Shown one piece after another: positions 9,833 through 16,761 of a stretch of DNA of 64,000 bases. The notes beneath the pieces were generated by a model that made no database searches, was not told the DNA's origin, and worked only from the letters and a program-made list of their open reading frames with translations. Position 1 is the stretch's first letter. Each line of letters opens with the position of its first letter. The stretch spans positions 330,278 through 394,277 of the forward strand of contig NZ_LMQU01000012.1 in assembly GCF_001425445.1 (NCBI RefSeq). The letters run 5' to 3'. The stretch comes from Devosia sp. Leaf420. GTDB taxonomy: Bacteria > Pseudomonadota > Alphaproteobacteria > Rhizobiales > Devosiaceae. The translations under genes were made by a program, and so were the position numbers.

Positions 9833-10456
9833 TCAGGCAAGCGGAATGCCTTTGCTGCCTTTGTCGCGCTGATAGATCGACGACAAATCCCCATAAGCGG
9901 CCCGTAGATCGTCGACCCGCGCGAGCAGTTCTTCGCGCTGTCCGCGATCAAGACTCGCCAGCAATTCACCAATCGACCGGCTTTTGAAGAAAGCGTTCTC
10001 TCGGTTATAGAGCGGGCGCTCATCCGGCACTTTGTCGCGATCAGGATCAGGGACGGCATAAACCGACTGTAGGATTTGAATGTCGTAGGGAATTGCGAAG
10101 CTGTCGCGGCTGTCTTCGTAGGTGAAGAGATAATAGAAATTGTCGAAGCCTGCCCAGGTGATGCCGGATAGGCAGAGCGAGCAAGGCTCGTGGGTCGTGA
10201 GGAATATGCAGTCCTTGGTTGCGGGCCGCTGATCTTCGGGCAATTCAAAGAACTTTTTGATGGCGTGCATTTCGCCATGCCAAAGCGGATTTTCGGTTTC
10301 GTTATTGGTTTCGGCGATCACGAGCGACAGGTCAGACTTGCGGAGGATCGCCGCGCCGAACAGCTTGTTGCCTGCGGCCACTCCCCTCGCGGTTTTCGGC
10401 ACGATGTCGTGCTCGATGACATCGAGAAAGCGCTGGAGAAGGCGGGTCGTTTCCAA
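9833..10456 (-). CDS. CMP/dCMP-deaminase-fold zinc hydrolase, substrate unknown
   Basis: A 207-residue protein with the zinc-deaminase signature: HGEMHAI (zinc His and catalytic Glu) and EPCSLC (two zinc Cys). The family converts an amino group on a nucleobase or nucleoside to a keto group; guanine, cytosine and tRNA adenosine deaminases share the fold. The protein is longer than TadA or guanine deaminase GuaD (about 150-160), with an extra C-terminal region rich in charged residues (EELLARVDDLRAAYGD). It starts three bases after the end of the YbaY/META gene, so they are co-transcribed. Nearness to the purine genes at 11.3 kb onward makes a purine or pyrimidine substrate plausible, but this is inference. 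Confidence 0.8.
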   Translation of the reverse strand: METTRLLQRFLDVIEHDIVPKTARGVAAGNKLFGAAILRKSDLSLVIAETNNETENPLWHGEMHAIKKFFELPEDQRPATKDCIFLTTHEPCSLCLSGITWAGFDNFYYLFTYEDSRDSFAIPYDIQILQSVYAVPDPDRDKVPDERPLYNRENAFFKSRSIGELLASLDRGQREELLARVDDLRAAYGDLSSIYQRDKGSKGIPLA

Positions 10457-10459
10457 AAT

Positions 10460-11212
10460 CTACTCCGTGGCCTTGATCAGACCGATCAACGGAATCTCCG
10501 CGCTATCGAGAAGGCGCAGGCTATCATCAGTGAGATCATAAGACGCGGTGGCGTCAAGCGCCGCGAAGAAGGCCCGTTCCTGCGCCATGAGGTCGGCACT
10601 GCAGGTTTTTTTGGTCGATGCAGGCAGCCCAAACTGGAGGCCGCCGCTCTCGATCGTGGCTTGCGTGAAATAATCGTTGCATCCGGCATGACCATCCACG
10701 CGCAGATCGGACGCGATGGAGAGGGTTATGGGGCGGCTGCCAGAGACGGGCGTTCCCGCTATGCTGGTGACCTGCCAGGTTGCACCGATGAGACCGGTTT
10801 CGATGACAGGTTCAACGACGGATTGGGCACCCGTGTAACGCGAGACGACGATTGTCGTTGGCGATGGCGAATTGAGATCGACGGGCACGGCGACGTCGTT
10901 GCGGAAGAGGATGGCACTACCGAGGCGGATATCGGCGACGAGGCCATAGGATTTTTTCGACCCGGTCAGATCCGAGCGGATGGCCAGCGCGAATTGGAGC
11001 GGCGGCTGTGCGCCTGAGGGAACGGAGGAGCCGGCACCAAGAACCGGGCGGCCATCGGGCAGGGTGACGAGGCCGATGTAAAGGCTTGCTCCAGCGGGAA
11101 GCGCCATCCGTTCGCGATAGGTTACGTCGCCGGTCAGCGACAGGCCCTGCGCAAAGGTAGAGCTCGACAGCAGCAGAAGCGACATAACGATCGAGATAAG
11201 CCGGGTGAGCAT
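10460..11212 (-). CDS. Secreted YbaY-META two-domain protein
   Basis: A 250-residue exported protein from the ATG at 11212; a longer frame from 11251 would put 13 residues before the signal peptide and is unlikely. The signal peptide is MLTRLISIVMSLLLLSSSTFAQ, without a lipobox cysteine. Residues about 25-130 resemble the YbaY family (LTGDVTYRERMALPAGA, FALAIRSDL). Residues about 140-240 are a META/HslJ domain (WQVTSIAGTPV, DLRVDGHAGCNDYF, KKTCSADLMAQERAF) including its conserved cysteines. META proteins are linked to heat-shock or drug resistance in other bacteria, with no known enzymatic activity. It is followed three bases later by the deaminase gene. Confidence 0.8.
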   Translation of the reverse strand: MLTRLISIVMSLLLLSSSTFAQGLSLTGDVTYRERMALPAGASLYIGLVTLPDGRPVLGAGSSVPSGAQPPLQFALAIRSDLTGSKKSYGLVADIRLGSAILFRNDVAVPVDLNSPSPTTIVVSRYTGAQSVVEPVIETGLIGATWQVTSIAGTPVSGSRPITLSIASDLRVDGHAGCNDYFTQATIESGGLQFGLPASTKKTCSADLMAQERAFFAALDATASYDLTDDSLRLLDSAEIPLIGLIKATE

Positions 11213-11281
11213 GGCAATCCTCCCTATCGTTTTAGCGTAGCGGGTCGGCATGACGTTGGCGAGGCAAAGTGGCGCTTGGGG

Positions 11282-11788
11282 TTAAGCGCTCGGTTCGCGA
11301 TGGGTGACGATGAGGGGGGCTGAGAAAACGTGCTCCTCAAGATTATTACCGTCGCCGCCGCGGTCGACGACGAGGAAATCGGTTTCTTTATCGAGGGTCG
11401 TCAGCACGCCGTGCCACGTGTTCATGGCAATGTTGACGCCTTGCCCTGGGCCGGGGCGAAAGGCGCGGATGTTGATCGGCGTGCCGCTCTCGTCCTCGGC
11501 AACGATGACCAGCCAGTGGGCGTCGCCGAGGGGATAGAAAGCTTGGCTGCCAAGGGGGTGGCGCTCAACGAGCGTGAGGCTGAGCGGCGGGGCGTAAGGC
11601 TGGCCGCGGAAGATCGAGATCAGTGGACGGGGATGGACGCCGCCGAGTTCGACGCGTGCAAGATCATGGAAGCGTTCGGTCTTGCCGGCATTGATCGGAT
11701 AGTGGTGCGCGCCCTCTGTCTGGATGACCTGACCGAAGGGGGCGAAGGCATCTGGCGTCAGCGACTCGATGAAGATGGTGTCGGGCAT
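11282..11788 (-). CDS. allA: Ureidoglycolate lyase
   Basis: A 168-residue cupin-like enzyme that splits (S)-ureidoglycolate into glyoxylate and urea, the last step of allantoin breakdown. Family features are the opening ESLTPDAFAPFGQVI, the HPLGSQAFYPLG segment and GVNIAMNTWHGVLTTL, which carries the conserved histidine. Length matches AllA (160-175). It follows the ureidoglycine aminohydrolase gene by 15 bases on the same strand, so the two final steps of the pathway are encoded together. The glyoxylate produced can be used by malate synthase G, encoded at 29.1-31.2 kb. Confidence 0.93.
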   Translation of the reverse strand: MPDTIFIESLTPDAFAPFGQVIQTEGAHHYPINAGKTERFHDLARVELGGVHPRPLISIFRGQPYAPPLSLTLVERHPLGSQAFYPLGDAHWLVIVAEDESGTPINIRAFRPGPGQGVNIAMNTWHGVLTTLDKETDFLVVDRGGDGNNLEEHVFSAPLIVTHREPSA

Positions 11789-11803
11789 TCCGGTTTCCTC
11801 GGC

Positions 11804-12622
11804 TCAGAACGGCAGCTTGGCGTGGCGGTTGACGTCCTTATAGAGCAGGTAGCGGAAGCGCTCTGGGCCGGCATAGCAGGCCTGTGGGCAGAAGGCCCGG
11901 AGCCACATGAAGTCGCCTGGCTCGACCTCGACCCAATCGCGATTGAGCCGATAGACTGCCTTGCCCTGGAGCACATAGAGGCCGTGTTCCATGACATGGG
12001 TTTCCTCGAAGGGAATGACCGCGCCGGGCTCGAGGGTGACGATATTGACGTGCATGTCGTGGCGGAGGTCGGTGGGTTCAACGAAACGCGTCGTACCCCA
12101 GGTGTCCTTGGTGCCCGCCATCCAGCGAATGGGCTGGTCCTGCTCGTTGGTGACGAAGGGCGGGGGAATTTCGACGCCATCGACGACTTCATAGCGCTTG
12201 CGCACCCAATGGAAGCGGGCCGGATCGGTCGCGCGATTGGTGATGGACCATTTGCAGCCGGGCGGCAGGAAGGCGTAGCCGCCTTCCTTGAGCGTATGCG
12301 TCTGACCTTCGATGGTGATATTGATCTGTCCGGCGACGACGAAAAGCACGCTTTCGGCTTCGGGGTTGTCCTCAGGCCGTTCCGACCCGCCGCCCGGCAG
12401 AACTTCCACGATGTATTGTGAGAAGGTTTCGGCAAAACCGGACATGGGGCGCGCGATGACCCAGAGCCGGGTCTCGCGCCAATGGGGCAGGTAGGATGTT
12501 ACGATGTCGCGCATCACCCCGTGCGGGATCAGGGCATAGGCCTCGGTGAAGGTGGCGCGGCCGGTGTGGAGGGCCATCTGGGTCGGCAGGCCGGCGATGG
12601 GTGAGGCGTAGGTCGTTGCCAT
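11804..12622 (-). CDS. (S)-ureidoglycine aminohydrolase, bicupin
   Basis: A 272-residue protein with two cupin domains, matching the ureidoglycine aminohydrolase family (YlbA/AllE type; some databases label it bifunctional allantoicase). It hydrolyses (S)-ureidoglycine to (S)-ureidoglycolate plus ammonia. The metal ligands of the second cupin are visible in EETHVMEHGLYVLQG, matching the Glu-His-His arrangement of the E. coli enzyme that binds manganese. Start at the ATG 12622-12620. It is the upstream member of a two-gene unit with allA. Its presence implies that allantoate is processed by an amidohydrolase that yields ureidoglycine, but no such gene is in the window. Confidence 0.9.
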   Translation of the reverse strand: MATTYASPIAGLPTQMALHTGRATFTEAYALIPHGVMRDIVTSYLPHWRETRLWVIARPMSGFAETFSQYIVEVLPGGGSERPEDNPEAESVLFVVAGQINITIEGQTHTLKEGGYAFLPPGCKWSITNRATDPARFHWVRKRYEVVDGVEIPPPFVTNEQDQPIRWMAGTKDTWGTTRFVEPTDLRHDMHVNIVTLEPGAVIPFEETHVMEHGLYVLQGKAVYRLNRDWVEVEPGDFMWLRAFCPQACYAGPERFRYLLYKDVNRHAKLPF

Positions 12623-12688
12623 GAGCTCGGGTCAATTCTGGACGATTCCGGAAAGACTAGAGCGGAACGGCGGATGAGGCCATGCCTC

Positions 12689-13018
12689 TTATTCGCTGAG
12701 GGCGAGGTTCTTCTCAAGCTTGCTGAGCATGGACGCGGCATAGGCGGCATATGGGCCGATCCAACGCTCGTGGATGGCGTGGACGGGCAGGGCATCGAGG
12801 TGGTTCCAGCGCTCGCGGCCGCGGCGCTCGGCAATGACGAGACCGGCTGCTTCGAGAACGCCTAGGTGTTGCATGATCGTGCAGCGATCGAGCTCGGGGA
12901 ACGCAGAGCAGAGCGTGCCAGTGGTCGCGGGTTCGGTCTTCAAAACATCAAGCATGCGCCGCCGGATGCGGTGGCTCAGAGCCTTGAAAATCAGATCGTC
13001 TTGGTCGTCGGTTGACAT
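12689..13018 (-). CDS. ArsR-family winged-helix repressor
   Basis: A 109-residue metalloregulator-fold repressor. The winged helix spans about residues 10-80: ALSHRIRRRMLDVLK, the recognition helix around DRCTIMQHLGVLEAAGLV, and the wing AERRGRERWNHL. No CxC metal motif is present, so it probably senses something other than metal or acts with its neighbour. It is divergent from the SRPBCC gene at 13071; ArsR/SRPBCC pairs of this kind are common, and in the Bacillus SdpR type the ArsR protein represses both genes. A perfect palindrome covers its own start codon (13017-13036), making autorepression very likely. Confidence 0.9.
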   Translation of the reverse strand: MSTDDQDDLIFKALSHRIRRRMLDVLKTEPATTGTLCSAFPELDRCTIMQHLGVLEAAGLVIAERRGRERWNHLDALPVHAIHERWIGPYAAYAASMLSKLEKNLALSE

Positions 13019-13036
13019 GTTATATTTTTATAACAT
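13017..13036. promoter_or_regulatory. Perfect palindromic operator for the ArsR-type repressor
   Basis: ATGTTATA (13017-13024), spacer TTTT, TATAACAT (13029-13036): a perfect 8+8 inverted repeat in otherwise GC-rich DNA. It overlaps the ArsR start codon (ATG at 13018-13016) and lies 34 bases upstream of the SRPBCC start. Its shape and size fit known ArsR operators (12-2-12-like AT-rich dyads). Binding there would block both divergent genes. Confidence 0.75.
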
Positions 13037-13070
13037 ATGGTTTTGTGGGTCAAGCGGAGGAGTGAGAAAT

Positions 13071-13559
13071 ATGCGTGCAGTTGTGAGCAAGGGGCCGCGT
13101 CCGAGCCCGGAATTTTCTGTATCCGGACGGATCAGCAAGCCGGTACACGAGGTGTTCGAGGCAGTGGCTAATCCCAAGGAATTGTCGGGGTATTTTACGA
13201 CGGGCGGCGCGAAGGGGCGGCTTGAGACCGGCGCCGTCGTGACTTGGGATTTTCACGATTTTCCCGGTGCCTTCCCTGTCCATGTGGTTGACGTTGTACA
13301 GGACGAAAAGATCGTTCTGCGCTGGGGCGCGGCGGACGGAAATGACGAAACAGGGCAATACGAGACCACGGTGACGATGACCTTTGCCGGGCTGGACGAT
13401 GGCCGCACGCTAGTGACGATCCACGAAAGCGGTTGGCGCGACAACGCGGCGGCGCAGAAGGCGTCCTATGGCAATTGCGAGGGGTGGACGGGAATGCTGT
13501 GCGCGCTGAAAGTCTATGTCGAGCACGGGATCAACCTGCGCGCCGGCTTCTACAAATAG
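13071..13559 (+). CDS. SRPBCC / AHSA1-type ligand-binding protein
   Basis: A 162-residue START-like (AHSA1, Hsp90-activator homologue) domain protein. Typical features are SVSGRISKPVHEVFEAVANPKELSGYF at the N-terminus, VLRWG in the middle and VTIHESGW followed by GNCEGWTGMLCALKVYVEHG at the end, which forms the long C-terminal helix over the hydrophobic cavity. The start at 13071 has GGAGGAG eight bases upstream; an upstream in-frame extension to 12774 runs through the repressor gene and is not credible. The pairing with an ArsR regulator, sharing one operator, suggests it binds or removes the small molecule or membrane signal that controls the pair. The ligand is unknown. Confidence 0.88.
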   Translation: MRAVVSKGPRPSPEFSVSGRISKPVHEVFEAVANPKELSGYFTTGGAKGRLETGAVVTWDFHDFPGAFPVHVVDVVQDEKIVLRWGAADGNDETGQYETTVTMTFAGLDDGRTLVTIHESGWRDNAAAQKASYGNCEGWTGMLCALKVYVEHGINLRAGFYK

Positions 13560-13604
13560 CGCTAAGGTTCGATTAGGGTTACCAAATTTTCAACTTTTGG
13601 CCCG

Positions 13605-13763
13605 ATGGTTGAAGGCATGAGTAACCCAAGCGTGTCGCTTTTCGTTGGATCGTCTACCTGGCTGCAGCATCATCTGCCGTGGTTGGCAGCGCTGGCCTTG
13701 TTCATGGGCCTATTCAGCGACGAACCTCAATTCGACGCTGACCCCGACGATATGAACGGGTAG
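13605..13763 (+). CDS. Possible 52-residue membrane small protein
   Basis: A short frame between the SRPBCC gene and the puuE-uraD gene. It encodes 52 residues (48 if the second ATG at 13617 is used), with a hydrophobic centre (LPWLAALALFMGLF) and a strongly acidic tail (SDEPQFDADPDD). This hydrophobic-then-acidic pattern is coherent and the frame fills the gap, but there is no strong SD sequence and no family is recognised. It may be a small inner-membrane protein or chance. Confidence 0.35.
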   Translation: MVEGMSNPSVSLFVGSSTWLQHHLPWLAALALFMGLFSDEPQFDADPDDMNG

Positions 13764-13782
13764 GCCGCCGTTCCAGGGTGGC

Positions 13783-15201
13783 TCAGGGGAGGATGGCCTT
13801 GAGCCGCAGCAGCGCGATGCGTTCGACCTGCGCGCAGGCGGTGTCGAATTCATCTTGCGCCGAATTGGCGAGGCGCTTTTCGAAATTGGCGAGAATGCCC
13901 GCCTTATCGTGGTCGCGGACGGCGACGATGAAGGGGAACCCGAATTTTTGGGTGTAGGCATTGTTGAGCGCGGTGAATTTTTCGCGCTCTGCATCGGTCA
14001 AGGCGTCGAGGCCGGCTGAGGCTTGTTCGGCAGTGGATTCGGCGGTCAGGCGCTGTGCGGCAGCGAGCTTGCCGGCGAGGTCTGGATGGGCGCGGAGAAC
14101 CGCGAGACGTTCTTCCGGCGTTGCCATGCGGAACTGGGTGCGGAGCGCAAAGTGGAGGCCGATGGCGGTGTCGTTTGCGGGAGCCAATTCGCTGTCCCAG
14201 GCGCGTTCGGCGATCCAATGGGAATGCTCGAAGATGGAACCGTAACGGGTGACGAACTCGTCTTTGGGGAGTTGGCTGGGTATGATTTCGGGCGCGGTGT
14301 AGGGATGTTCTTGCATCCAATGGCGGGCGATATCCAGGCGCGTCGGGACCCAGACTTTGTCAAAAGTCTTGATGTAATCAACGAACTTTTTGAGGCCCTG
14401 GAAGCGGCCGGGCTGGCCGATGAGCCGGCAGTGGAGGCCAAGCGACATCATCTTGGGGCTGCCTGCTTGGCCTTCGGCGTAGAGGCAGTCAAAAGTGTCC
14501 TTCAAAAACTGAAAGTACTCTTCTCCATTGTCGAAGCCGGGGCCGGTGACGAAGCGCATGTCATTGGTTGAGAGTGAATAGGGGATGATGAGCTGGGGAT
14601 GGCCGTGGATGACTTTCCAATAGGGCAGGTCGTCGTCATAGGTGTCCGATATATAGGCAAAGCCACCATAATCGGCGACGAGATCGACCGTGTTGAGCGA
14701 GGAGCGGCCGGTGTACCAGCCGAGGGGGCGGGAGCCGGTGGCCAGCGTATGAAGGCGCACGGCCTCTGCGATCTGGCTGCGCTCTTCGTCCAGAGACATG
14801 TCCTTGTGCTGGACCCATTTATAGCCGTGGGAAGCAATTTCCCAACCGGCGTCCTGCATGGCGGCAAGCTGTTCGGGCGCGCGCATCAGGGCGGTAGCGA
14901 CGCCGTAAATGGTGACGGGGAGTGCGGCCTCGGTGAACAAGCGATGGAGGCGCCAGAAGCCGGCGCGGGCGCCGTATTCGTACATGCTTTCAACATTGGC
15001 GTGGCGCTGGCCGGGCCAAGGCGCGGCGCCGAGGACATCGACGAGGAAGGCCTCGGAGGCAGCATCGCCATGGAGGATGTTGTTTTCGCCGCCCTCTTCG
15101 TAATTGAGCACGAATTGCACCGCGACATGGGCGCCACCGGGCCAGTTGGCATTAGGGGCATTGCGGCCGTAGCCTTGCATGTCGCGGGGGTAGCGGTTCA
15201 T
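13783..15201 (-). CDS. puuE: Fused allantoinase (PuuE) and OHCU decarboxylase (UraD)
   Basis: A 472-residue two-domain enzyme. Residues 1 to about 305 are a PuuE-type allantoinase of the polysaccharide-deacetylase fold (NYEEGGEN, EIASHGYKW with the metal-site His, GWYTGRSSLNTVDL, SDTYDDDLPYW). Residues about 308-472 are UraD, 2-oxo-4-hydroxy-4-carboxy-5-ureidoimidazoline decarboxylase (FEHSHWIAERAW with the catalytic-region histidines, AHPDLAGKLA, NNAYTQKFGFPFIVAV). The fusion thus carries two consecutive steps: OHCU to (S)-allantoin, then allantoin to allantoate. Such fusions are known in other proteobacteria. The ATG at 15201 is preferred to the GTG at 15204. It lies 65 bases downstream of the LysR gene on the same strand, so the two may be co-transcribed. 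Confidence 0.93.
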   Translation of the reverse strand: MNRYPRDMQGYGRNAPNANWPGGAHVAVQFVLNYEEGGENNILHGDAASEAFLVDVLGAAPWPGQRHANVESMYEYGARAGFWRLHRLFTEAALPVTIYGVATALMRAPEQLAAMQDAGWEIASHGYKWVQHKDMSLDEERSQIAEAVRLHTLATGSRPLGWYTGRSSLNTVDLVADYGGFAYISDTYDDDLPYWKVIHGHPQLIIPYSLSTNDMRFVTGPGFDNGEEYFQFLKDTFDCLYAEGQAGSPKMMSLGLHCRLIGQPGRFQGLKKFVDYIKTFDKVWVPTRLDIARHWMQEHPYTAPEIIPSQLPKDEFVTRYGSIFEHSHWIAERAWDSELAPANDTAIGLHFALRTQFRMATPEERLAVLRAHPDLAGKLAAAQRLTAESTAEQASAGLDALTDAEREKFTALNNAYTQKFGFPFIVAVRDHDKAGILANFEKRLANSAQDEFDTACAQVERIALLRLKAILP

Positions 15202-15266
15202 CACTGTCTCATGCGTCGGTGTCGTTGAGGGCAGGGTAAGCGCAGGACGGGTGATTTTACCAGTCG

Positions 15267-16250
15267 TCAGATTGCACCGGGCAGTTGCAGGCCATCAAAA
15301 TAGCTTTTGGCGTGATCGAAGAAAATGGCGGGGGCTAGATGAAGCGCGCTGCCTGTGCGGACGAGGATGCCGAAGCGATTGGTGGGAAGGCCGGGATCGT
15401 GCAGCGGCTTGAAGATCAGGCGGCCGTCGGCAATTTCGTTTTGTGCGCCGATGGGCGTCATGACCGATAGGTAATGGCCGCCCAAGGCCAATTCGACCAG
15501 CATGCGGATGGAATTGACTTCCACCATCGGAGGCAGGGCGAGGCCCGGGCGGCGTAGGAAGGGCTCTATGACTTCGCGGATGGAGATTTCGGGCCGGGCC
15601 ACCGCGACGGCATGATCGAGGCACTGGTCCATGGTGAGGTTTTTGGCCGAGGCCAAGGGATGGCTCGGGACCATGACGGCGCCAATATGGACATCGCGGC
15701 GGTAGGCGATGTCGATCTGTCGCGGCGGCTTGGAGATGAAGCCAAAGCCGATGTCGATGCGCTCCTCGACGAGACGTTCGACCACTTCACTCGAGGATAT
15801 GATGGAGAGATCAATGGTGAGGCGCGGGTAGCGCTGGCCGAAGTCGGAAATGAGGCGCGGCAGGAAGGAGAGGCCGACGCTTTCGACGGTGCCGATGCGG
15901 ACGACGCCGGCGCGGACGCCGCGGAGGAGTTCGATCTCTGAGACGGCGGCTTCCATTGGCGCGGCGAGGCGGCGGGAATGGCGGAAGAGGATTTCGCCGG
16001 CGGGGGAGAGGCGCATGCGGCGCTTGTCGCGGAGAAAGAGGGTGATGCCGAGGGCATCTTCCAACTGGGCGACCTGTCTTGTGACCGCTGACGAAGCGAC
16101 GTTGAGGCGGCGGGCGGCTTCACGGATCGACAGGTGGATGGCGACCGCGTTGAAATAGAGCAGCGATGGCTGATGGAACACGCGGGCGAGGAGGCCTGCA
16201 GAAAGCGCGTGTTCGCGGGGGCGGTCGGCAGTCGGGCTCTTGTCGGTCAT
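15267..16250 (-). CDS. LysR-family regulator of the purine cluster
   Basis: A 327-residue LysR-type regulator. The N-terminal helix-turn-helix covers about residues 28-85 (YFNAVAIHLSIREAARRLNVASSAVTRQVAQLE) and the C-terminal effector domain is a periplasmic-binding-protein fold (RIGTVESVGLSFLPRLI). The start chosen (ATG 16250) removes 59 upstream residues that do not fit the family. It is divergent from uraH-xdhAB and sits directly upstream of puuE-uraD. By position it is the likely activator of both transcripts, probably sensing a pathway intermediate such as urate or xanthine; the ligand is inference. A T-N11-A dyad at 16287-16301 is a candidate site. Confidence 0.9.
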   Translation of the reverse strand: MTDKSPTADRPREHALSAGLLARVFHQPSLLYFNAVAIHLSIREAARRLNVASSAVTRQVAQLEDALGITLFLRDKRRMRLSPAGEILFRHSRRLAAPMEAAVSEIELLRGVRAGVVRIGTVESVGLSFLPRLISDFGQRYPRLTIDLSIISSSEVVERLVEERIDIGFGFISKPPRQIDIAYRRDVHIGAVMVPSHPLASAKNLTMDQCLDHAVAVARPEISIREVIEPFLRRPGLALPPMVEVNSIRMLVELALGGHYLSVMTPIGAQNEIADGRLIFKPLHDPGLPTNRFGILVRTGSALHLAPAIFFDHAKSYFDGLQLPGAI

Positions 16251-16286
16251 CGTGGGACTTGCTGTTGCCGTTTCGGCAGCATAGTG

Positions 16287-16301
16287 CTCCCAATTTGAGA
16301 G
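16287..16301. promoter_or_regulatory. Candidate LysR box
   Basis: CTCCCAATTTGAGAG is an imperfect dyad (CTCCCAA against CTCTCAA on the other strand) and contains the T-N11-A pattern typical of LysR-type regulators (T 16288, A 16300). It lies in the divergent interval between the LysR gene and uraH, where such a site is expected. Not experimentally supported. Confidence 0.45.
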
Positions 16302-16357
16302 TATCAAGAGCAGAATCGCAGTTCTATGGTGCTCTTCGGGGAAACGAATTGCACATG

Positions 16358-16386
16358 CCGTTCCGAAACGCCCCACGTTCGGACGG
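16358..16386 (+). promoter_or_regulatory. Leader hairpin just upstream of the uraH ribosome binding site
   Basis: CCGTTCCGAA (16358-16367) pairs with TTCGGACGG (16378-16386) with one bulged T; the loop is ACGCCCCACG. The TAGGAG ribosome binding site of uraH follows at 16392-16397. The hairpin could influence translation or mark an operator; no known riboswitch consensus is recognised. Confidence 0.35.
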
Positions 16387-16404
16387 TGTGTATAGGAGCA
16401 GCAT

Positions 16405-16758
16405 ATGGCCGGCGGACGCCTCACCACTCACGTTCTCGACACGATGGCGGGCAAGCCGGCGCGTGGTATGCGCCTCGAACTGCACTTCGTGCATGGCGAC
16501 CACACGCACAATCTGGGCGACAGCTACACCAATGCCGACGGTCGGGTCGATCAGCCGCTCCTCGCGGACGATCAGTTCCAGCAGGGCGAGTTCGAGATTC
16601 GCTTTCATGTCGGGCAGTATTTTGAGCGCATTGGGGTCGAGATCGAAACGCCGTTCCTCGATGTCGTGCCGATCCGCTTCACCATCTCCGAAGACAAGCA
16701 CTATCACGTGCCGCTGCTTGTCAGCCCCTTCGCCTATTCGACCTACAGGGGGAGCTGA
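16405..16758 (+). CDS. uraH: 5-hydroxyisourate hydrolase (transthyretin-like)
   Basis: A 117-residue transthyretin-related enzyme that opens 5-hydroxyisourate to OHCU, the step between urate oxidation and UraD. The family-defining C-terminal YRGS is intact (TYRGS), and the N-terminal LTTHVLDTMAGKPARGM and VDQP segments carry the conserved histidine and arginine positions. Length is typical. A good SD (TAGGAG) lies eight bases upstream. It is the first gene of a plus-strand run that continues into xdhA three bases after its stop, so urate oxidation products and xanthine oxidation are co-regulated. Confidence 0.97.
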   Translation: MAGGRLTTHVLDTMAGKPARGMRLELHFVHGDHTHNLGDSYTNADGRVDQPLLADDQFQQGEFEIRFHVGQYFERIGVEIETPFLDVVPIRFTISEDKHYHVPLLVSPFAYSTYRGS

Positions 16759-16761
16759 GCC

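Noticed and set aside
11330..12421. 363-codon plus-strand frame across allA and the ureidoglycine aminohydrolase gene
   Set aside because: It runs across two well-identified opposite-strand genes and has no recognisable domain.
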